DNA of 27,810 bases from REEB85 sp018971455 (lineage in GTDB: Bacteria > Pseudomonadota > Alphaproteobacteria > Acetobacterales > Acetobacteraceae), in contig JAGWNT010000052.1 in assembly GCA_028871195.1 (NCBI GenBank), forward strand, positions 1-27,810, in the 5' to 3' direction. Under the pieces are notes generated by a model. The model was given only the letters and a program-made list of their open reading frames with translations, was not told the DNA's origin and made no database searches. The stretch's first letter is position 1; each line of letters starts with the position of its first letter. Shown here one piece after another: positions 15,040 to 22,656 of this stretch. The translations under genes were made by a program, and so were the position numbers.

Positions 15040-15486
15040 GTGACGGAGATCGGCTTCTACCACCTCACGCGCAGCGTGCCGGAGCAGGCGCTGCCGGGGC
15101 TGCTCGGCCGCACGCTGGCCGCCGGCGAGCGGGCGGTCGTGCGGTGCGGCGATGCCGAGCGCGTGGCGGCGCTGGACGCCGCGCTGTGGCTGTGCGCCGA
15201 GCCGGACTGGCTGCCGCATGGCAGCGCGGCGAGCGGGGATGCCGATCTGCAGCCGGTCTGGCTGACCGACGCCGACGAGGCGCCCAACGGCGCCCGCTTC
15301 CTGTTCCTCATCGACGGCGCGACGAGCGCGCGGCTCGACAGCTTCACCCGCGTCTTCGACCTGTTCGACGGGCGCAGCGAAGCCGCGGTGACGGCGGCCC
15401 GGCAGCGCTGGACGGCCGCCAGATCCGCCGGCCACACCCTGACCTATTGGCAGCAGACGCCGCGCGGCTGGGAGAAGAAGGCGTAG
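15040..15486 (+). CDS. holC: DNA polymerase III chi subunit
   Basis: Protein of 148 residues matching HolC: N terminus TEIGFYHLTRSVPEQALPGLL, then GERAVVRCGDAERVAALDAALW, FLPHG-like PDWLPHGSA, QPVWLTDADEAPNGARFLFLIDG, and the C-terminal FDLFDGRSEAAVTAARQRW. Chi, with psi, links the clamp loader to single-strand DNA-binding protein at the replication fork. GTG 15040 is chosen because it directly precedes the conserved start of the family; the longer open frame upstream overlaps pepA. It converges with the ATPase gene, with two bases between the stops. Confidence 0.93.
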   Translation: MTEIGFYHLTRSVPEQALPGLLGRTLAAGERAVVRCGDAERVAALDAALWLCAEPDWLPHGSAASGDADLQPVWLTDADEAPNGARFLFLIDGATSARLDSFTRVFDLFDGRSEAAVTAARQRWTAARSAGHTLTYWQQTPRGWEKKA

Positions 15487-15488
15487 CG

Positions 15489-17837
15489 TCAGGCAAGGTC
15501 CAGCCGGGCGAACAGCCGGATCTTGACGCGGTCCAGCGCCAGCGCGAACAGCGCGGCGGCGAGCAGCGTGGCGCCGATGAGCGACGGCGCGAGCGGCGCC
15601 ATCAGCACGCCCGCGAAGGCGAGGCCGCCGGCGATCGCCAGATCGGCCGCCGAGGAGGCGAGCAGCATGGCGCTCGGCCGCGAGGACCACAGCGCGCGCC
15701 GCTCGCGCACGACATAGACGCTGGCCTGCCCGCCGAAGACCAGGGCGAGAAAGGCCAGGCTGCGCAGTGCCGCGCCGTCCAGCCCGAGCAGCGAGCGGCC
15801 GGCCACCAGCACCAGCGTCGAGAAGGCGAGCTTGCCAAGCCCGAGCACCGCCGCTGCCGCGGTCAGCCGGGTGATCCGCCACCGCTCCGGGCGCGGCGAG
15901 ATGCGCGCGCGATCGGTGGTCAGCGCCATGGTCAGGAAATCGTTGGTGACCAGCAACAGAACCATCAGGATCGGCGTCAGCACCGCCCGCCCGGTGATGA
16001 CCAGCCCGACGGCGAGGAACAGCACGAGCTCGACCTTCTTGATCAACGTGTTCAGCCCGTAGGTCAGAATGCGCTGAAAGGTCGCCCGCCCCTCCTGCAC
16101 GGCGGCGACGATGCCGCCGAGCCCGGGCTCGGTCAGCACGATGCCGGCGGCGGATTTCGCGATGTCGGTGGCACTCGCCACCGCGATGCCGATCTGTGCC
16201 TGCCGCAGGGCCGGCGCGTCATTGGCGCCGTCGCCGCACATGCCCACGGTCCGTCCGCCGCGCTGGAAGGCCTGCACCAGGTGGAACTTGTCTTCCGGCA
16301 GCACGCCGGCGAACACCGCGTACTCCTCGGGCCGCACCGCATCGGCGATCCGTCCGGCCGGGCAGACCGGCCCGCTCAGCCCCACCGCCGCCGCTACGCT
16401 CGCGGCCGTGACCGGGGCATCGCCCGTCACCATCACGACGCGCACGCCAAGCGCTGCGAGCCGCGCGATCAGGCTCGGCGAATCGGCGCGCGGCGGGTCG
16501 CTCAGCGCGATCAGGCCGGCCAGGTGCAGGGCATCGGGCGCGCCGGCGGCGACCGCCAGCACCCGGTGGCCCTGCGCGCCGAGCGCATCGACCAGCGCCG
16601 CCGCCTCGGGCGGGATGTCGGCGAGGCCGATGACGGCGGCGAAGGCGCCCTTGACGATACGCAACGGATGGTCCTGCGCGTCGCGCGCCAGGGCCTCGGC
16701 GCGCTTGGTGGCCGGATCGAACGGCGTGAAGCGGACCAGGCGCAACGCCGCCACCCCATCCGCCGCTTCTGCGTCCGCCGCCGCCGCCGCGCGGACCGCC
16801 TGGTCCACCGGATCGGCGCCCCCCTCCGAACTGGCGAGCGCGCCGAGGGCCAGCACCCGCCCGGCCTCGAACCCGGGCATCGGCCGCACCGCCTCGACGC
16901 GCAGCGCGTTGCGCGTCAGCGTGCCGGTCTTGTCCGAGCACAGCACATCCATCGTCGCCGCCTCGTGCACCGCCGACAGGCGGGTGGGCAGCACGCCCAG
17001 GCGGGTCAGCCGCTGCGCGGCCAATGCGCTGGCCAGGGTGAAGGTGGCCGGCAGCGCCACCGGGATCGAGGCCAGCACCGCCGTCAACACCAGGCGCACG
17101 ATCTGCACCGGTGCCAGATGAATGGCCAGCGCATAGCCCACCAGGGCCACCACCACGGCCCCGTTCAGCACGGCGAGGTTGCGCACCACGGCGAGCACGG
17201 CGCGCTGCTCGCCGCTGACCGAATGGGCCACCCGCACCAGCTCGGCGGTATGGCCGAAACGGGTGCGCTCCCCGGTCGCCGACACGGTGCCGATCGCCTC
17301 GCCGCGCTGCACCAGCGTGCTGGCATAGGCGGCCTCGCCCGCGCCCCGCTCGACCGGCATCGACTCGCCGGTCAGCAGCGACTGGTCGAGCAGCACGGAG
17401 CCCGAGGAGAGGACCAGATCGGCCGGCACCACCGCGCCGAGCGAGAGCTTCACGACGTCGCCCGGCACCAGTGCGGCGGCGGGCAGGGTGGTCCAGGCGC
17501 CGTCGCGCCGCACCGAGGCGGTCAGCGCCAGGCGCTCGCGCAGCGCCGCCAGCGCCGCCTGGGCCCGGCTCTCCTGGAAGAAGCCGAGGGCCGCGTTGAA
17601 CACCAGCAAGGCGCCGAGAATGCCCGCCTCGACCCGCTCGCCGAGTGCCAGTTGCAGCAGGATCGCGGCCTCCAGCATCCACGGCACCGGCGCCCAGAAT
17701 TTTTCCACGGCGTCGCGCAGCGGATGCGGCTTTTCCGCGGGCATGGCGTTGGCGCCGAGCCGCGCCAGGAGGTCCGCCGCCGCGGCGCTGGAGAGGCCGG
17801 CCTCGGGGGCCGGGGACGGCCCTGAAGAATGTTCCAT
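15489..17837 (-). CDS. P-type H+-ATPase, plasma-membrane (P3A) type
   Basis: P-type ATPase of 782 residues. Actuator motif LLTGES lies at about 154-159 and the phosphorylation site CSDKTGTLT has Asp302. Hinge motif GDGANDAPAL (GDGAND 535-540) is also present. Membrane segment 4 reads IPVALPATFTL and segment 6 LLVTNDFLTMALTTDR. Both fit the proton-pumping P3A class (fungal/plant PMA/AHA and their prokaryotic relatives) and lack the CPC of heavy-metal pumps and the PEGL of Ca2+ pumps. It would export H+ at the cost of ATP. The C terminus ends soon after the last membrane segment, so the autoinhibitory R domain of plant enzymes is missing, as usual in prokaryotes. ATG 17837 is chosen for its GAAGGCGAG-like upstream sequence; starts at 17858 and 17867 are possible. 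It follows livM by 56 bp on the same strand. Confidence 0.9.
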   Translation of the reverse strand: MEHSSGPSPAPEAGLSSAAAADLLARLGANAMPAEKPHPLRDAVEKFWAPVPWMLEAAILLQLALGERVEAGILGALLVFNAALGFFQESRAQAALAALRERLALTASVRRDGAWTTLPAAALVPGDVVKLSLGAVVPADLVLSSGSVLLDQSLLTGESMPVERGAGEAAYASTLVQRGEAIGTVSATGERTRFGHTAELVRVAHSVSGEQRAVLAVVRNLAVLNGAVVVALVGYALAIHLAPVQIVRLVLTAVLASIPVALPATFTLASALAAQRLTRLGVLPTRLSAVHEAATMDVLCSDKTGTLTRNALRVEAVRPMPGFEAGRVLALGALASSEGGADPVDQAVRAAAAADAEAADGVAALRLVRFTPFDPATKRAEALARDAQDHPLRIVKGAFAAVIGLADIPPEAAALVDALGAQGHRVLAVAAGAPDALHLAGLIALSDPPRADSPSLIARLAALGVRVVMVTGDAPVTAASVAAAVGLSGPVCPAGRIADAVRPEEYAVFAGVLPEDKFHLVQAFQRGGRTVGMCGDGANDAPALRQAQIGIAVASATDIAKSAAGIVLTEPGLGGIVAAVQEGRATFQRILTYGLNTLIKKVELVLFLAVGLVITGRAVLTPILMVLLLVTNDFLTMALTTDRARISPRPERWRITRLTAAAAVLGLGKLAFSTLVLVAGRSLLGLDGAALRSLAFLALVFGGQASVYVVRERRALWSSRPSAMLLASSAADLAIAGGLAFAGVLMAPLAPSLIGATLLAAALFALALDRVKIRLFARLDLA

Positions 17838-17893
17838 GCCGCGGTCTCGCCTTCCCATCTCGGCCATGGGCCGATCGTCGCGCCGCGAGGGTT

Positions 17894-18844
17894 CTACCGC
17901 CGCCCCACGCGCTCGGGCAGCAGCCCCTCCGGCCGTTGCAGCAGCATCGCCAGCATCACCACCGCAATGGCAATGACCCGGATGGCGCCCGAATTGGCCT
18001 GCATCTGCGCCGGCAGCACTGCGGCCAGCAACTCGCCGCTGCCGCTCCACAGCAGCCACACCACGGCGGTGCCGAGCAGCGCGCCGGCGTGGCGCCCGGC
18101 GCCGCCGACGATCACCATGGCATAGAGCTGGAAGGTGAGGATCGGCAGGAAGTCCTGCGGGCTGATGAAGCCCGCGGTATGGGCGTACAGGCCGCCGGCC
18201 ACCCCCATCAGCGCCGCGCCGATGACGAAGGCCTGCAACCGGAAGGCCGCGACATTCCGGCCGGCGGCGTCGGCGGCCTCGGGATCCTCGCTGACCGCGC
18301 GCAGGTCGCGCCCCCAGGGCGCGCGGTCGAGGCGGCGCAGTGCCATGAACGCCGCCGCGGCGAGCGCGGCGCACACGCCCAGCCACGCGACATTCGCCCA
18401 GGCCGCACCCGGCCCGGCCGCGTCGGGCCAGAACTGGCCGAGCCGCAGCGGAATCCCGAACAGCCCGCCCGGCCCCCCGGTGATGGCGCCCGCATTGGTG
18501 GCGGCGATCTGCACGGCGGTGGCGAGCCCGAAACTGGCGATGGCGAGATAGTCCCCGCGCAGCCGCAGCACCATCGCGGCCACCAGCAGGGCGAGCAGCG
18601 CGCCGGCGGCGGCGGCGGCGAGCAGGCCCACCGGCAAGGCGAGGCCGAAGCCGCCGAGCCCCTGGCGGTAATGCGGGCCGGTCACGATGGCGCTGGCATA
18701 GGCGCCGACGGCGATGAAGGCCGTGCAGCCGACATTGAACAGCCCGCCGATGCCGAATTGCAGATTGAGCCCCAGGGCGGCGATCGCATAGATCGCGATC
18801 ATCGTGCCGACGGAGACCAGATAGGGGGCGAGCCCGCCGGTCAT
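17894..18844 (-). CDS. Branched-chain amino-acid-type ABC transporter permease (LivM-like)
   Basis: Inner-membrane permease of 316 residues of the HAAT family. It shows about eight hydrophobic segments, the LivM pattern ALGLNLQFGIGGLFNVGCTAFIAVGAY near the N terminus, LRLRGDYLAIASFG, and the coupling region GRDLRAVSEDPEAADAAGRNV. Near the end it has AMVIVGGAGRHAGALLGTAV, where most relatives read VGGLGS-x-x-G. The start ATG at 18844 overlaps the livH-like stop (ATGA), so the genes are coupled. The substrate (branched-chain amino acid, other amino acid, amide or urea) is not readable from the sequence. Confidence 0.9.
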   Translation of the reverse strand: MTGGLAPYLVSVGTMIAIYAIAALGLNLQFGIGGLFNVGCTAFIAVGAYASAIVTGPHYRQGLGGFGLALPVGLLAAAAAGALLALLVAAMVLRLRGDYLAIASFGLATAVQIAATNAGAITGGPGGLFGIPLRLGQFWPDAAGPGAAWANVAWLGVCAALAAAAFMALRRLDRAPWGRDLRAVSEDPEAADAAGRNVAAFRLQAFVIGAALMGVAGGLYAHTAGFISPQDFLPILTFQLYAMVIVGGAGRHAGALLGTAVVWLLWSGSGELLAAVLPAQMQANSGAIRVIAIAVVMLAMLLQRPEGLLPERVGRR

Positions 18845-19731
18845 GCCCGGCCGAACAGCCCGGCCGGGCGCAGGAACAGCACCAGGACGACGAGGGCGAA
18901 GGCCGTCACTTCGCGCCATTCGGCCAGCCCGACATGCACCGTCACCGATTCGACCAGCCCGATCAGCAGCGCGCCCGCCAGCATGCCCCAGATCGAGCCG
19001 AGCCCGCCGACCACCACCGCGGCGAGCGCCGGCAGCATGTACTCCGACCCGGTCTCCGGCTGGGCCGGGCCGAGCATCAGGATGGCCAGCCCGGCTGCGG
19101 CACAGAAGGCGCCGCACAGCCCCCAGGCGAGGACGCGGATGCGCGGCACGACGAGGCCGGACAGCCCGGCAAGGTCGGGGTCCTCGGCGACGGCGCGCAG
19201 GTCGCGCCCGGTCGGCGAGTGGCGCAGGAAGATGTGCAGCCCCGCCAGCAGCAGCGCGGTGGCGAGGATGACGCCGGATTCGGTGGCGGTGAGCCGCCCG
19301 GCGGACAGGCCTGGCAGCAGCATCACCGGCCGGGCGATTTCGATGTCGCGGTCCAGCGCGACCTCGCCCGGCCCGAAGATCAGCACCAGCACGTTGCGCA
19401 GCAGCAGGCCGATGGCGAAGGCGGCGATGATGACCGAGGCCGATTGCCGGCGCGCCAGCAGCGCGCGCAGCACCAGGCGGTCGGCGAGCAGGATGACGCC
19501 GGCGCAGGTCACCAGCGCCGCCGCCGCGCCGGCGGCCAGCGAGAGCATCGGCGCGGCATTGCCGCCGGCCAGCGTGGCGCCCGACCAGGCGGCGAAGGCG
19601 CCGATGGTGAGCAGGTCGGCATGGGCGAAATTGGGAAAGCGGAACACCGCGTAGGACAGCGACAGGCCGAGACTGGCCAGGCTGAGCACGGCGGCGATCA
19701 GAACGCCGTCCACCACGACCGCGCCGATCAA
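18841..19731 (-). CDS. Branched-chain amino-acid-type ABC transporter permease (LivH-like)
   Basis: Permease of 296 residues paired with the LivM-like protein. The N terminus has the LivH-like SLSYAVFRFPNFAHADLLTIGAF stretch. A coupling region GRDLRAVAEDPDLAGLSGL and the VVVGGLGSIWGMLAGALLIG signature follow. The start ATG at 19731 overlaps the livF stop by four bases (ATGA) and the stop overlaps livM likewise, so four consecutive genes are coupled translationally. Confidence 0.9.
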   Translation of the reverse strand: MIGAVVVDGVLIAAVLSLASLGLSLSYAVFRFPNFAHADLLTIGAFAAWSGATLAGGNAAPMLSLAAGAAAALVTCAGVILLADRLVLRALLARRQSASVIIAAFAIGLLLRNVLVLIFGPGEVALDRDIEIARPVMLLPGLSAGRLTATESGVILATALLLAGLHIFLRHSPTGRDLRAVAEDPDLAGLSGLVVPRIRVLAWGLCGAFCAAAGLAILMLGPAQPETGSEYMLPALAAVVVGGLGSIWGMLAGALLIGLVESVTVHVGLAEWREVTAFALVVLVLFLRPAGLFGRA

Positions 19732-20468
19732 ACCGCCAGCCCGCCCGCCAGCACGGCCGTGACGGCCGGATCGTCAGGCTCCGTCGCCAGATGCAACCGC
19801 CCCTCGACCATCACCAGCGCGCGGTCGGCGATCGCCAGGGCGGCGCGGACATTCTGCTCCACCAGCAGGATCGGCAGGTGCTGCCTGAGGCTGGTGAGGC
19901 GGGCGAACAGCCTGCCGACCAGCAGCGGCGACAGCCCGGCGGAGGGCTCGTCGAGCAGCAGCACCCGCGGCGCGCCGAGCAGCGCGCGGCCGATCGCCAC
20001 CATCTGGCGCATGCCGCCGGACAGCACGCCGGCGCGGCTGGCCAAGCGGGGCTTGAGATCGGGGAACAGGGCCAGCACGGCGTCCGTGTCCGGTCCGTCA
20101 CGTCCGTTGCGGGCGCGCGCGCCGACGGCGAAATTCTCCTGCACGGTGAGTTGGGCGAAGACGTTGTCGCGCTGCGGCACATACCCCATGCCGGCGCGCG
20201 CGGCGACCCAGGAGGGCGCCCCGGTCAGGTCGGTCCCGGCGCAGACGATGCGCCCCGCGAACGGCGCGATGGCGCAGGCCATCGCCTTCATGGCGGTGGA
20301 CTTCCCGGCGCCGTTGGTGCCGAGAAGGGCAACGATCTCGCCGGCGCGCAGGGCCAGCGACAGGTCGTGCACGATGGGCGCGCGGGCGGAATACCCGGCG
20401 CACAGCCCCTCGACGCACAGCAGCGCCGCGCCAGGATTGTCCGTGCCGGGCGCGCTTGCGTCAGGCAT
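19728..20468 (-). CDS. ABC transporter ATP-binding protein (LivF-like)
   Basis: ATPase of 246 residues. Walker A is GTNGAGKST, the Q-loop lies in GMGYVPQRDNVF, the ABC signature is LSGGMRQM, Walker B is VLLLDEPSAGLS, and the switch histidine position is replaced by the VEQN segment usual for LivF. The family powers uptake of branched-chain amino acids and related solutes. The gene overlaps livG by eight bases and livH by four. An N-terminal extension of about 16 residues before the fold (MPDASAPGTDNPG) is of no recognised function. Confidence 0.9.
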   Translation of the reverse strand: MPDASAPGTDNPGAALLCVEGLCAGYSARAPIVHDLSLALRAGEIVALLGTNGAGKSTAMKAMACAIAPFAGRIVCAGTDLTGAPSWVAARAGMGYVPQRDNVFAQLTVQENFAVGARARNGRDGPDTDAVLALFPDLKPRLASRAGVLSGGMRQMVAIGRALLGAPRVLLLDEPSAGLSPLLVGRLFARLTSLRQHLPILLVEQNVRAALAIADRALVMVEGRLHLATEPDDPAVTAVLAGGLAV

Positions 20469-21231
20469 AGGCGGTTCCGAGAAAGGCGTCCTGCACCAGC
20501 GGGTCGCCGCACACCGCCTCCGGCGTCCCGCGGCTCAGCACGCCGCCCTGCGCCAGCGCCACGATGCCGTCGCAATGGCGCGCGACGAAGGTGATGTCGT
20601 GCTCGACGATGACGACGCCGACGCCCTGCGTGCGCAGCCGGCCCAGCATGGCGGACAGCACCTCGAGCAGCGCCGGCGCCACACCGGCGCAGGGCTCGTC
20701 GAGCAGCAGCACGCGGGGGGCCGCCATCAGCGCGCGGGCGATGTCGAGCAGCTTGTGCTGGCCGCCGGACAGCTCGCCGGCCGGGCGGTCGGCATGGCCG
20801 GCGAGGCCGATGTCGCGCAGCAGCCCCTCGGCCCGCGCCGCCGCCTCCGCGGTATCGGCCGTGGCGCGCGGGCGGACGGAGAGCGCGCCGCCAAGCCAGC
20901 CCGCGGGCCGCGCCGGGCTGGCCACCAGCAGGTTCTCGCGCACGGTCAGCCGGCGGAACGGGCGCGGAATCTGGAAAGTGCGCACCAGTCCGCGCGCCAC
21001 GCGCCGGTGGGCCGGCAGATGGTCGATGCGCGCCCCGTCCAGTTCGATGGTGCCGGCATCCGGGCGCACCTGCCCGCCGAGCAGTGCGAGGAGCGTCGAT
21101 TTGCCCGCCCCGTTCGGACCGATCATGCCGACGGCGCCGCCGGGCGCGACCTCGAACGACACGGCGCTGACCGCCACGGCCTCGCCGAAGCGCCGCGTCA
21201 GCCCGCCTACGCGCAGCAATGGTCGTTCCAT
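20461..21231 (-). CDS. ABC transporter ATP-binding protein (LivG-like)
   Basis: ATPase of 256 residues, first gene of the permease operon. Walker A is GPNGAGKST, the LivG-typical FQIPRPFRRLTVRENLLVA segment follows, the signature is LSGGQHKLLDIARAL, Walker B is VLLLDEPCAGV, and VIVEHD carries the switch histidine. ATG 21231 fits the family start (ERPLLRVGGLTRRFG) and is preceded by GGTGGA at suitable spacing. An in-frame ATG at 21267 would add 12 residues. The gene is divergent from the substrate-binding protein gene, with 77 bp between start codons. Confidence 0.92.
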   Translation of the reverse strand: MERPLLRVGGLTRRFGEAVAVSAVSFEVAPGGAVGMIGPNGAGKSTLLALLGGQVRPDAGTIELDGARIDHLPAHRRVARGLVRTFQIPRPFRRLTVRENLLVASPARPAGWLGGALSVRPRATADTAEAAARAEGLLRDIGLAGHADRPAGELSGGQHKLLDIARALMAAPRVLLLDEPCAGVAPALLEVLSAMLGRLRTQGVGVVIVEHDITFVARHCDGIVALAQGGVLSRGTPEAVCGDPLVQDAFLGTAYA

Positions 21232-21295
21232 GCCGAAAATCCACCGATGTTGCGGCCCGTTGCCCATACATCTACCTTCGTGGTCTCGTCCAATC

Positions 21296-21302
21296 CGAGG
21301 AA
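21296..21302 (+). promoter_or_regulatory. Strong ribosome binding site of the substrate-binding protein gene
   Basis: GAGGAAA lies six bases before ATG 21309. It is the best Shine-Dalgarno match in this cluster and fits a binding protein that is made in excess over its transporter. Confidence 0.6.
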
Positions 21303-21308
21303 ACCGTA

Positions 21309-22571
21309 ATGATCCGCGCCTTCGCCCGACTGCTCGCGCTCCTGTCCGCCGTGATGGTCAGTCTGCCGGCGATGGCGGCGAGCTGTCCGGTCAAGATCGG
21401 CTCGGTCATGCCGCTGACCGGGCCGCTCGCCCCGGTGGTGGCCGGCATGCTGAAATCGGCCCAGCTCGCGGTGAACCAGCTCAACGCCGCCGGCGGCGTG
21501 CTCGGCTGCAAGCTCGACCTGGTGGTGCGCGACAGCCAGGCGCAGCCCTCGCTGGCGGTGGACGCCGCCCACCAGCTCATCGACCTCGAGGGCGTGCGGG
21601 TCATCGTCGGCGAGGTGACCAGCGGCGGCACCGCCGCGGTGCTCAACTCGGTCACCGTGCCCGCCCATGTGCCGCTGATCTCGCCGACCGCGTCGGCGCC
21701 CTCCTTCTCCGATATCGGCCGCAGCACCGGCCTGTTCTTCCGCACCAATGCGTCGGACGCGCTGCAGGGCGTGGCGGCTGCCAGCCAGGCCATCGCGGGC
21801 AAGAGCGGCACCGTGGCGGTCCTCGCCGTCAACAACGATTGGGGGCAGAATCTTTCAAGGGTTTTCAAGGAAGCCTACGAAAAGCTCGGCGGGCACATCA
21901 CCCGGATCGTGCTCTACAATCCGGGCCAGTCCTCCTATCGCGCCGAAATCTCGGCGGCGATGCAGGGTGCCCCCCACACGCTCTACCTGATCGGCTATGC
22001 CACCGAAGGCGCGCAGCTCGCGCGCGACTGGATCAGCCAGGGCGGGACGCAGAACTTCCTGTTCGCCCACAACATGAACGATGCCGCCTTCGTCAAGGCG
22101 GTCGGCGCCAAATACCTTCAGCACGCGGTGTGGCTGACGCCGGGCAGCGTCCAGACCCCCTCGCTCGACAATTTCCGCGCCGCCTACACCGCCATGACCA
22201 AGCAGCCCGCCGAAGGGCCGGGGCGGGCCTCCACCTATGACGCCGTGGTGCTCGCCGCCCTCGCCATCGAGGCGGCCAAATCCGCCACGGACGGGCCGGC
22301 AATCGCCGCCGGGTTTCGCCGCGTGACCGACGCCGCCGGGGTGCGGATCGATGCCGGCGAGGCCGGCTTCAAGACCGCGCTCGCGGCGCTGGCCAAGGGG
22401 CAGAGCGTGAACTACATCGGCGCCACGGGCCCGCTGCAATTCGACGCCAGCGGCGACATCGCCGTGCCCTTCGTCGCCTGGACCCTGGATGCGCAGGGCG
22501 CGCTGCACGTGAGCGGGCACATGTCGGTCGAGGACGTCCAGACCCTGCGCACCCGCCTCTTCGCGAAGTAG
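21309..22571 (+). CDS. Periplasmic amino-acid-type substrate-binding protein (LivK-like)
   Basis: Protein of 420 residues. A clear Sec signal peptide (MIRAFARLLALLSAVMVSLPAMA) ends before SCPVKIG. The mature protein is a type I periplasmic-binding fold of the Peripla_BP_6 (Leu/Ile/Val-binding) family: IGSVMPLTGPLAPVVAGML, LAVNQLNAAGGVLGCKLDLV, VIVGEVTSGGTAAVLNSV, HVPLISPTASAP, FFRTNASDALQG and AVLAVNNDWGQN. It is divergent from livGFHM and very probably feeds that transporter. The ligand cannot be predicted from sequence. Two cysteines, in the positions typical for the family (SCPV and LGCKL), may form a disulfide. Confidence 0.9.
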   Translation: MIRAFARLLALLSAVMVSLPAMAASCPVKIGSVMPLTGPLAPVVAGMLKSAQLAVNQLNAAGGVLGCKLDLVVRDSQAQPSLAVDAAHQLIDLEGVRVIVGEVTSGGTAAVLNSVTVPAHVPLISPTASAPSFSDIGRSTGLFFRTNASDALQGVAAASQAIAGKSGTVAVLAVNNDWGQNLSRVFKEAYEKLGGHITRIVLYNPGQSSYRAEISAAMQGAPHTLYLIGYATEGAQLARDWISQGGTQNFLFAHNMNDAAFVKAVGAKYLQHAVWLTPGSVQTPSLDNFRAAYTAMTKQPAEGPGRASTYDAVVLAALAIEAAKSATDGPAIAAGFRRVTDAAGVRIDAGEAGFKTALAALAKGQSVNYIGATGPLQFDASGDIAVPFVAWTLDAQGALHVSGHMSVEDVQTLRTRLFAK

Positions 22572-22583
22572 GCGAGCCGCCGG

Positions 22584-22602
22584 CCGGCCCGTCGCGGGCC
22601 GG
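22584..22602. terminator. GC-rich hairpin between convergent genes, possible terminator
   Basis: CCGGCCCG and CGGGCCGG form a perfect 8-bp stem around a TCG loop, 12 bp after the substrate-binding protein stop and before the convergent sensor gene. There is no T-run on either side, so intrinsic termination is uncertain; the hairpin might instead protect transcript ends. Confidence 0.4.
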
Positions 22603-22656
22603 GGAACTGGCACCCGCACGGGATCGCCGCGCGGTCCCATGCGAGCCGGTGCGGCC

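Noticed and set aside
15144..17825. An 893-codon plus-strand open frame
   Set aside because: It is antisense to the proton ATPase, and its product is dominated by arginine, glutamine, histidine and glycine, typical of a shadow frame.
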